In this document: one piece after another, positions 5,758 to 12,439 of the stretch
Layout of the letters: the number at the start of each line of letters is the position of its first letter
How positions within the stretch are numbered: the stretch's first letter is position 1
Origin: an uncultured Adlercreutzia sp.
GTDB taxonomy: Bacteria > Actinomycetota > Coriobacteriia > Coriobacteriales > Eggerthellaceae
NCBI GenBank assembly: GCA_902478715.1
Contig: CABSMC010000071.1
Location: 1-12,439, forward strand
Length of the DNA: 12,439 nucleotides
Direction of reading: 5' to 3'
The notes under the pieces: model-generated
Told to the model about the DNA's origin: nothing
The model's input: only the letters and a program-made list of their open reading frames with translations
Database searches by the model: none
Made by a program: the position numbers and the translations under genes

Positions 5758-6075
5758 CTACTGGCCGAGCGGGTGGGCGAAGGCCTCGGGCAGCTGGCCG
5801 GCGAGCACCTCGTACTCGGCGATGTTGCGGCGCATGAAGTCGTTGAAGTCGTCGTAGTGATCGCGCAGGGCCCGGGCGAACTTCTCCACGGGCCAGATCT
5901 CCGGGGCGTCTTCCAGGCCGCCGTCGCCGTCCACGGTGTGCTCCCACTCGATGATCTCGGCCTTGGCGACCTTGAGGTCGTGGGGCAGCCGATCCTCGCG
6001 CTCGAACTTCTCCAAGTCAGGCATCATGTGCTTCTGAATCTCGATGAGCTTGGTAACCAGTTCCTGATAGGTCAT
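5758..6075 (-). CDS. Conserved-looking acidic small protein, unknown function
   Basis: No family is recognised. The 105-residue chain starts MTYQELVTKLIEIQKHM, is rich in Glu and Asp with many aromatic residues (EWEHTVDGDGG, PVEKFARALRDHYDDF, NDFMRRNIAEYEVLAGQ), and looks like a compact all-helical soluble protein without signal peptide or membrane segment. On the minus strand AGGAGG (6083-6088) precedes two consecutive ATG codons; the second (6075) has 7 nt spacing and the first (6078) 4 nt, so the start is uncertain by one codon. The same frame remains open far upstream on the minus strand over the AddB-like gene, but the strong ribosome site shows where the real gene begins. It is divergent from the addBA operon across 270 bp and convergent with the Sel1 gene. 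Confidence 0.7.
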   Translation of the reverse strand: MTYQELVTKLIEIQKHMMPDLEKFEREDRLPHDLKVAKAEIIEWEHTVDGDGGLEDAPEIWPVEKFARALRDHYDDFNDFMRRNIAEYEVLAGQLPEAFAHPLGQ

Positions 6076-6078
6076 CAT

Positions 6079-6348
6079 GCGCCTCCTGTAATCTGCGGTT
6101 CGGGAAAGCGGGCCGGCCTGGGCGGGGGAGCGCCCGGTGCCGACTCGTTCTTTCGCTATGGTAGGCCTGGCCGCGCCGATGCAAGGCCAGGTCGGCGACG
6201 GGTCACCGCACGGGCGGCAATCCGTTGCCAAATGCTCACGGGAGCTGCCGACGAAAGAGGCGTTCTGGCTGTGGAGGGACATAAAGAGGACACCGAAGCG
6301 CCCCGGTCGCGCTAGAATGGTCGGAACTGATTTTCGAGGAGGACCGCC
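6079..6348 (+). promoter_or_regulatory. Divergent intergenic region with addB -10 and ribosome binding site
   Basis: This gap separates the minus-strand small gene from addB. TAGAAT (6313-6318) matches the -10 consensus at five of six positions and would start transcripts near 6325. AGGAGG (6337-6342) with 6 nt spacing precedes the GTG start at 6349. No clear -35 is seen. On the minus strand TACCAT (6158-6163) is a possible -10 for the small gene, weakly supported. An in-frame TGA at 6328-6330 rules out a longer AddB. I saw no LexA-type box and no RNA gene here. Confidence 0.5.
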
Positions 6349-9051
6349 GTGCCGACAACCGTTCCCGTAGAGCTCTACCGCACCATCGAGCGCGCCAATG
6401 CTGCCGCCAAGGCCGCTGCAACCGCGACGGCTCCCGGTGCCGCTTTCGGCGTGCGTCGCCTTACGGCCGCGGGATTGGTGGAGGAGCTGTGGGAGCTGTG
6501 GGGCGACGGGCGCGCTCTCGTTTCTCCTGAGGAGCGCTCCCTTCTTGCGGCCCGGGCGGCTTCGACTTGCGATGCCGCCGCTGCCTCCGGGGCGCCATCG
6601 GTGCTGGCGGCTTTTGCCGCCGAGCACGCGGCCGCTCTCGCCGACGAGGGAGCTGTTCCCGTTGCGGAGTTGACCTCTCTGCAGCGCGGGCTCGTCGCGT
6701 GTTTGCGCTCCTACTACGATGAGCTGGCCGCGCGGAATCTGATCGAGGCAGATGAGGCGGCCGATCTCCTTGCCTCGATGGTTGGGGACGGGCGGCTTCC
6801 CGCCATGGGCGTGACTGTTTGCGATTGCCTGGACGTCTCGGGAGGGCTTCGGCACCTTCTGACGGCTTTGGGCGCTTCCGCGGAAGGCGATGAGGCTCTT
6901 GCCGCGGTTTCCTGTCTTCCGGAAGACGTGGAGCCGGGCGTGCTGATCGCCGCAGGAGCAGCGGCGATGCCCGGGCTTCTGCTCGACGAGATAGGGCGCG
7001 CCGGTCGTGCGGGCGCAAGAAGCGTTCTGGTGGTGGGCGCCGACCCTGCAGAGCTGTTCGGCGTGTTGGGAGCGCCTTTGTGCGCCAGCGGTTGGGCGGT
7101 GGCGCTTCGGGGCACCGCGCCCTGGAGGGCCACCGCCTTCGGGCGCGCTTGGGAATGCGCGCGGCGGCTGGAGGAGGGGAGCCCCCACTGGCTCGAGGCG
7201 GCCACTGATTTCGCCTACAACCCCTTTTCGGGTATCGCCGAGCGAAAGGCGCGGGATCTCAACGGGCGTCTGCGCAAAGACCGCTTACTGACTGCCACCG
7301 ATGCCGCCGAGATCCTCGCGGGGGAGAGCGACTCGTTTTCCGCTCTGGCCCTCGCCGTGCGCGCCGTGGCTTGCGGCGAAAGCGTTCCTCCTCGTATTCT
7401 CGACGCCCTTTCCAGCGCCGTCGGTGCCGCCTCGTCGGACGCGCTGGAGCGTGCCGTCGAGCGCGCCGCCTTCGACAAGCTCTGCGGTCTGCTTGCCCTG
7501 GCGGAGGGGCTGGGCGTGTCGACCTGCGCGCTGACGCCGCTGCTTGCCGATGCCACGCTGAGCGTCGAGGGCTCCTCCGGGACGGACGGCCCCCTCTGCG
7601 AAATCGCCGGTGCGGCCGTACTGGACTCGCTCGTGCCGAAAAGCTGGGATGTGGTGATCCTGGCGGACGTCAGCGCGCGCACCTTCGGCATCTCCGAGAG
7701 CCTATCGGCTTTGGACGGTCTCGCCGAGACGCTCGGACTTCCCCGAGAGCCTTCGGCGCTCTGGCGCCAGCGCTCGCGGTTCGCGGCGGCACAGCGCGCC
7801 GCCCGTCGGCGATTTGTCCTGGGCGTGAGCCGGCGCGACGAGCGGGAAAACGAGCTGTTCCCCTCCTTTCTGCTGGAAGAGTTCGCGAGCGCCCAGGCCC
7901 GGGCCGGCGCCGACCGGGCCTTGGCGGCCGGCGATGAGGAGCTGGCCTTGCGTTGGGGCCGCCCTGACCATGCGCGCTTCGGACTCCCCGAGCCCTTGGC
8001 CGCCGGCGCCCGATGCGCCGGCGAAGGCGACTTGCCGCAAGCGCTTGGCGCCGCCTTCGCCCCGGTGACGGGATGCGAGGAGCTTCTCCGCCCGTCGCGG
8101 GGCAGCCTGCGGTCGCTTCCGCTTCTTCGCTACCTTCAGCGCACGCCCGAGGGTCTGCCCGTGCTCTCTCCCTCGGCGATCGAGCAGTACCTCCACTGCC
8201 CCTATCGGTGGTTCGTGCAGTCGTGCATTCGACCCGAGGCTCCCGACGAGAGGTTCGGGCCGCGGGAACTGGGCAATTTCGCCCATGAAGCCTTTGCCCG
8301 CTTCTACGACAGGCTCGCCGAGGAGGGCGTGCGACGCGTGGACGCGGAGAACATCGAGGCCATGGTGCCCCGGTTCGAGGCGCTCGTGGACGAGCTTGTC
8401 CGCGAGCAGCCCGAGCGCCGAGGGGGCTCTCGCCTTGCGGCGACGACGCGCGAGGAGCGGCAGCGGGTGGCGCAGCTCAAGCGCCAACTGGTTCACAGCC
8501 TGCGCCTGCAGGCCCAGATGCCCCCGGGCTACGAAGTGGTCTTCTGCGAGCATCCCATCGAGGTCGCCGACGGCGTGGACTTTGCCGGCGTCCGGCTGCG
8601 GGGGCGCGTCGACCGCGTCGATGCCGACGCAGAGCGGGGACGTTTCGTGGTGATCGACTACAAGGGATCGTCCAAGGACTACGCATCCGGCCTGAAGGAG
8701 GGCGACGAGCCGTCCGTGCCGCATCACGTGCAGGGGCTCATCTACGCCCAGGCGCTTTTGCGCACCGACCTCGGCCTCGCCTGCGCCGGGGCGCTGTACT
8801 TGGGCTACCGGGCGCAGAGTCCCAAGGAACTGTTGGCGGGGGCCTACGACGGTGCGGCCTTCGACCCTGCGGGCCTGTCTTCCAGAAGCTCGGCGGTGGC
8901 CATGAACTTCTCCGCCTATCTGGATGCCATCGAGGCCTTGGTGGCCGATCGGTTGGCGGCGCTTTCCGAGGGGGCCATCCCCGTGAGCCCGTCCGCACCG
9001 AAAGCTTGTGAATTCTGTCCCGCCTACGATTGCCCCGGGAGGCTCGCGTGA
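6349..9051 (+). CDS. addB: AddB-like PD-(D/E)XK exonuclease subunit with Fe-S cysteines
   Basis: The 900-residue protein has a helicase-like N-terminal region that resembles AddB/RexB (VEELWELWGDGRALVS at 44-59; SWDVVILADVSARTF) and a C-terminal RecB-type nuclease. In the nuclease, H646 (GNFAHEAF), D755 (GRVDRVD), D770 and K772 (VIDYKGS) give the catalytic set, and QGLIYAQAL follows as expected. Four cysteines, C617 (HCPYRWF) and C887, C890, C895 at the C-terminus, match the AddB iron-sulphur staple; the last gap is 4 residues. No Walker A (GxxGxGKT) is present near the N-terminus, so this subunit is unlikely to hydrolyse ATP and probably scans and cuts one strand while AddA drives unwinding. 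GTG start has AGGAGG 6 nt upstream. The end overlaps addA by 4 bp (GTGA). AdnB-type subunits are an alternative, less likely without ATPase motifs. Confidence 0.88.
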   Translation: MPTTVPVELYRTIERANAAAKAAATATAPGAAFGVRRLTAAGLVEELWELWGDGRALVSPEERSLLAARAASTCDAAAASGAPSVLAAFAAEHAAALADEGAVPVAELTSLQRGLVACLRSYYDELAARNLIEADEAADLLASMVGDGRLPAMGVTVCDCLDVSGGLRHLLTALGASAEGDEALAAVSCLPEDVEPGVLIAAGAAAMPGLLLDEIGRAGRAGARSVLVVGADPAELFGVLGAPLCASGWAVALRGTAPWRATAFGRAWECARRLEEGSPHWLEAATDFAYNPFSGIAERKARDLNGRLRKDRLLTATDAAEILAGESDSFSALALAVRAVACGESVPPRILDALSSAVGAASSDALERAVERAAFDKLCGLLALAEGLGVSTCALTPLLADATLSVEGSSGTDGPLCEIAGAAVLDSLVPKSWDVVILADVSARTFGISESLSALDGLAETLGLPREPSALWRQRSRFAAAQRAARRRFVLGVSRRDERENELFPSFLLEEFASAQARAGADRALAAGDEELALRWGRPDHARFGLPEPLAAGARCAGEGDLPQALGAAFAPVTGCEELLRPSRGSLRSLPLLRYLQRTPEGLPVLSPSAIEQYLHCPYRWFVQSCIRPEAPDERFGPRELGNFAHEAFARFYDRLAEEGVRRVDAENIEAMVPRFEALVDELVREQPERRGGSRLAATTREERQRVAQLKRQLVHSLRLQAQMPPGYEVVFCEHPIEVADGVDFAGVRLRGRVDRVDADAERGRFVVIDYKGSSKDYASGLKEGDEPSVPHHVQGLIYAQALLRTDLGLACAGALYLGYRAQSPKELLAGAYDGAAFDPAGLSSRSSAVAMNFSAYLDAIEALVADRLAALSEGAIPVSPSAPKACEFCPAYDCPGRLA

Positions 9052-12000
9052 ATCTCGATACCTGCAAAGAGGGCCAGCGCCTTACCATCACCACCTTCGA
9101 CCGCCCCCTCATGGTGGCCGCCGGCGCCGGTTCGGGAAAGACCTTCACCCTGACGAGGCGCATCGCCTACGGGCTGCTCGCCGGCGAGGAGGCGCCCGGC
9201 GGTCTGCAATCCATCGACGAGGTGCTCGCCATTACCTTCACCGTGAAGGCCGCCGCGGAGCTGCGCGACCGCATCCGCGCTCTTCTGCGCGAGGAGGGGC
9301 TTGCGGAGGAATCGCTGAAGGTGGATGATGCCTGGGTGTGCACCATCGGCTCTATGGCCGCGCGCATCCTGCGCGAGAACGCCTTCGAGGTAGGCATCGA
9401 TCCGAAGTTCGAGGTGATCGACGAGGCGGAGGCGAGCTATCTTCGGGCCGAAGCCACCGAGCAGGTGCTCGCCCATCTCGAAACGGGGGCCGATCCGCTT
9501 CTTCGCGCGGTCATCGACGAGTTCGGACTTAAGGGGCAGGGGCCCTTCGACAAGAGGCTCTTGGAGCATTCCCAGGAGGTGGTGGCCCGGGTGCGGGCGA
9601 TGCCCGAGGGGTTCGAGGGCCTGCGCCTGTCCGAGCCGACCGCCACGCCTGCGCGCCTTGTGCGACAGGCTCTGGAGGCTGCCAGGGAGGTTCAGGAGGC
9701 GGTGAAGGTCTGGGGAAGGACGAATGCCACCGACGAGACGTTCGCCTCCGATCTAGAAGCCGGCATCGACCGGGCCGAGCAGTGGCTCGCTGCCGATACG
9801 GGCGAAGGATTCTTGGATGCGCGGTTCGAGGCGGGGCCTTTTCTCGAGGCGCTTCTGGCGTTTCCCCCTTCTTCGGACAAGTACCGCGCCAAAAAGCCGG
9901 ACGCCGATGCGTTCGCTGCCTGGCGAGGTGCCTACGCGAGTGTGTTCTCCGAGGCGCAAGCGGCCTTGGGGGCGCGGGTGAGCGTTGCCGCCGTGTCGCT
10001 CGCGCGTCTTCTGGAGGACGCCTACGCCCGAGCGAAGGGGAACGACCGACTCGATCAGGGGGATTTGCTGCGCCGGTGCTTGGACGCATTTTCCGCCCAT
10101 CCGGAGCTGTCCGAGCGCTACCGCGAGCGGTTCAAGGTCATCATGGTCGACGAGTTCCAGGATACCGACAAGCTGCAGGTCGCCGTTATCGCCGCCCTGG
10201 CGCAGCCGGGCTTCGCCAACGTGTGCACGGTGGGCGACGCGCAGCAGAGCATCTACCGGTTCCGCGGCGCCGACGTGAACGTGTTCTTCGAGTACCGCGA
10301 CCGGCTGCGATCCCTCTCGCCTGAGGCGGAGTTCCCCCAGCTGCCCCACAACTTCCGCAGCCACGGCGACGTCTTGTCGTTGGTGGATGCCGTCTTCGGC
10401 CAGCCCCAGGTCTTCGGCGACGAGTTTCTGCATCTGGAGGCCGCCGGTGCGGTGAACACGGCTGCCGATCCGGTGTTCGAGGGGGACGGCCCGGCGCGCA
10501 TCGCCGTGAGCGTCTTCCAGAACGACGGCAGTCGCGCCACCGTGTCCTCCGATGAGCTGTCGGCCCGGTGCGCCCGCGAGGTGGCCGAGCGCTTCGCGCA
10601 GCTGAGGGCGGCCGGCGCGCGCCCCGGGGAGATGGCCCTGCTGCTGGGAACGATGACCCGCGCCTCCGTCTACCAGGAGGCGCTGCGCGATGCGGGCTTC
10701 GAGAGCATCGTGACAGGCGGATCGGGGTTCGGCCAGAGCGCGGAGGCCCAACTTGTGGCTACGCTGCTGCGCGTGGCGGTGAACCGCGACGACTCCGAGG
10801 CGCTCTACCAGGCGCTCGCCTCCGATCTGTTCGCGCTTTCCGACGATGTTCTTCTCGCGCTCGCCACAACGGATGCCTGGGCGTCGGGGAGCAGCGGCGA
10901 AGGCGACGGCGACGATGGCCGTGCTCGTCCCCGTCAGCCTATCTCTCGCGGCTTCTTCGGACGAGAGGAAGATAAGGGGTTTCCCCTCGGGGAGAACGAT
11001 CGCTCCGCTTTGGCGCTGGCGCGCCGCTGCCTGCGCGATTTCGTGCGCCGCGCGGTTCGCGAAGAGCCGGCGTTGGCGCTGCGGCGCCTTTTCGTGGACA
11101 GCGGACTGACGGATCGGCTTCAGCTTGAGGGGGCAGACGGCATGGCGCGCGCGGGCAACTTCAACAAAGCGTGCGTGGTCGTTGGGGAACTCGCGCGGGA
11201 GAGCTGCGGCATCGCCGATGTGGCCCGCCAATTCGCCGACTACCTTTCCCTGGCTAAGGAGGCGCCGGGTGCGCTGGCGTGCCTCGATGCCGATTTCGTG
11301 CGCATCATGACGGTTCATACCTCCAAGGGGCTGGAGTTTCCCCATGTGGCCGTGGCCGAACTGAAGGACGGCTATCCCGGGGGACGCACACCCTCTTTCT
11401 TCGTCGAGAACATCGGCGAGACGACCTACGTGGCTGCAACGTGGATGCCCCATGGCCCTTGGGACAAGACCGCCTCCAAATTGAAAGGATGGGCGCGGGC
11501 TCAGGAGGCAGAGGATCTCGACGTTTCCCTGGACGGCCCCGCCGAGGCCGAGCACGCCTTCGGAGCTCTTTCCTCAGCTCAATTCGGCGCGGCGCTGGCC
11601 GCGTATTCCGCCGCCCAGGAGCGCGAGGAGGCGCGGCGCCTCATGTACGTGGCCCTCACGCGCGCGAGCCGATCTCTTCTTCTGGCTATGAGGGTGAGCG
11701 CGAAGATAGAGGACGGTTACGAGAGCACCTGGGTGACCGGCGACGTCTTCGACGCCCTTGGCTGGGCCATGGACGACGGCGCGAGCGTCGCAATGGTGGA
11801 TTTCGGCGGCCGCGCGCCTGCCCGGATGGCGAGCGAGCGGGTTCTCGCCGAGGTCGAGGAAGAGACGGACGAGGAGCCTCTTGCGGCCTCGGCGCCCACA
11901 GGGGAGGAGCGGCTCGACGAGGAGCTTGGCGCGGTGGCGCCCCCTAGCGAGGAAGCCCCTGCTGTCTTCGCGGTTGTCCGGCGAGAGCATGGCGAAGACC

Positions 12001-12439
12001 CGGCGCTCGCGCCGCGCAATTTCGCGCGGGAGGGGCTGTACTCCTACACGTCGCTTTCGGGCGCGCATCCCCACAGCGACGAGCCGACCGTTGAGGCTGA
12101 CGAGGGCGTCGCTCTGTTGCATGAGGGCCGCAGCGCACTCGGTTCGGAGACTTCGAATGAGAGCGATGAGAGCGAATCTTCGTTCGCTGACGATGCTTCA
12201 GGGTCGCGTGAATCTGACGGTGCCCCTGCATGCGTCCTTGGGGCGCAGGAATCCGCCACGGCCCTGGGCACGGCGTTCCATCGTCTGGCGCAGCAGGCCA
12301 TCGAGCGGAGCGAGCGGGGGTCGCTCTTCGCTCCCAGCGAGGAAGCCATCCGGGCGCAGATTCAGAAGGAGGGCCTGTCGGAGGAGCAGCAGGCACGCTT
12401 GCGCGCGGCGCTCGTTCGCTGGCTCGGCAGCGACGAGGC
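9048..12439 (+). CDS. addA: AddA-like UvrD-family helicase-nuclease, C-terminus outside window
   Basis: An uninterrupted frame of 1130 codons runs from GTG at 9048 (GGGAGG at 9037-9042) to the window end. Superfamily 1 helicase motifs appear in order: Walker A AGAGSGKT (25-32, K31), ITFTVKAAAELR (motif Ia), VDEFQDT (Walker B, 367-373), GDAQQSIYRFRG (396-407), LPHNFRS (432-438), TVHTSKGLEF (755-764) and YVALTRA (867-873). The fused nuclease domain begins with GTAFHRL (H1078), but its D/DxK residues lie beyond the window. Together with AddB it would resect double-strand breaks for recombination and degrade foreign linear DNA. Two non-family-like segments are seen: a Gly/Ser/Asp stretch at about 613-625 and a long acidic, Ser-rich linker at about 932-1070 interrupted by YSYTSLS (998-1004). 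Start GTG and 4-bp overlap indicate translational coupling. Confidence 0.9.
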   Translation, partial: MNLDTCKEGQRLTITTFDRPLMVAAGAGSGKTFTLTRRIAYGLLAGEEAPGGLQSIDEVLAITFTVKAAAELRDRIRALLREEGLAEESLKVDDAWVCTIGSMAARILRENAFEVGIDPKFEVIDEAEASYLRAEATEQVLAHLETGADPLLRAVIDEFGLKGQGPFDKRLLEHSQEVVARVRAMPEGFEGLRLSEPTATPARLVRQALEAAREVQEAVKVWGRTNATDETFASDLEAGIDRAEQWLAADTGEGFLDARFEAGPFLEALLAFPPSSDKYRAKKPDADAFAAWRGAYASVFSEAQAALGARVSVAAVSLARLLEDAYARAKGNDRLDQGDLLRRCLDAFSAHPELSERYRERFKVIMVDEFQDTDKLQVAVIAALAQPGFANVCTVGDAQQSIYRFRGADVNVFFEYRDRLRSLSPEAEFPQLPHNFRSHGDVLSLVDAVFGQPQVFGDEFLHLEAAGAVNTAADPVFEGDGPARIAVSVFQNDGSRATVSSDELSARCAREVAERFAQLRAAGARPGEMALLLGTMTRASVYQEALRDAGFESIVTGGSGFGQSAEAQLVATLLRVAVNRDDSEALYQALASDLFALSDDVLLALATTDAWASGSSGEGDGDDGRARPRQPISRGFFGREEDKGFPLGENDRSALALARRCLRDFVRRAVREEPALALRRLFVDSGLTDRLQLEGADGMARAGNFNKACVVVGELARESCGIADVARQFADYLSLAKEAPGALACLDADFVRIMTVHTSKGLEFPHVAVAELKDGYPGGRTPSFFVENIGETTYVAATWMPHGPWDKTASKLKGWARAQEAEDLDVSLDGPAEAEHAFGALSSAQFGAALAAYSAAQEREEARRLMYVALTRASRSLLLAMRVSAKIEDGYESTWVTGDVFDALGWAMDDGASVAMVDFGGRAPARMASERVLAEVEEETDEEPLAASAPTGEERLDEELGAVAPPSEEAPAVFAVVRREHGEDPALAPRNFAREGLYSYTSLSGAHPHSDEPTVEADEGVALLHEGRSALGSETSNESDESESSFADDASGSRESDGAPACVLGAQESATALGTAFHRLAQQAIERSERGSLFAPSEEAIRAQIQKEGLSEEQQARLRAALVRWLGSDE

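Noticed and set aside
6079..7188. Upstream minus-strand extension of the 105-residue gene
   Set aside because: It is antisense to addB and the AGGAGG directly before the ATG codons marks the real start.
9753..11555. 600-codon open frame on the minus strand opposite addA
   Set aside because: The plus strand has all helicase motifs in order; the reverse translation shows no recognisable domain and no ribosome site.

Overview
The window is GC-rich, densely packed bacterial chromosome. Codon choice, Actinobacteria-like repair genes and the Y-family polymerase/YolD pair suggest an actinomycete of the class Coriobacteriia (Eggerthellaceae-like). That placement is an inference from style of sequence, not from a marker gene. 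No rRNA, tRNA, CRISPR array, integrase or transposase is visible.

Layout. (1) 2-848, plus: the C-terminal end of a Y-family (UmuC/DinB-like) translesion polymerase, overlapping by 8 bp a YolD-like gene that usually travels with it. (2) 912-2345, plus: a DUF2130 protein made of a Cys pair, a long coiled coil and a PD-(D/E)XK-like core. (3) 2351-3828, plus: a complete type IV toxin-antitoxin module of the AbiE family, with its own promoter, a perfect 13-bp inverted repeat over the promoter -10, a winged-helix antitoxin (AbiEi) and an overlapping nucleotidyltransferase toxin (AbiEii). Its base composition is clearly lower in GC than the flanks, which suggests horizontal gain. (4) 3838-4086, minus: a very lysine- and cysteine-rich 82-residue protein, convergent with the toxin gene. 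(5) 4087-4277: a divergent regulatory region with an 11-bp motif present twice, one copy inside a 12-bp palindrome. (6) 4278-5613, plus: a two-gene operon of a HIRAN-domain protein and a Sel1-repeat protein, overlapping by 8 bp and followed by an 11-bp-stem hairpin. (7) 5758-6075, minus: an unrecognised acidic 105-residue protein. (8) 6349-12439, plus: an AddB-like nuclease subunit and an AddA-like helicase-nuclease (cut by the window end), overlapping by 4 bp and driven from one promoter region.

How it fits together. The main theme is DNA ends and damage: translesion synthesis (polymerase plus YolD), stalled-fork or 3'-end recognition (HIRAN), and double-strand-break resection or foreign-DNA degradation (AddAB). 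A phage-defence-type AbiE cassette and a DUF2130 gene with a nuclease-like signature lie between them. I found no clear LexA box, so co-regulation by SOS is not demonstrated. The best candidates for something undescribed are the HIRAN/Sel1 pair with its palindromic upstream region, and the Cys/Lys-rich small protein. The AbiE module is a recognisable family with a nicely legible control region.
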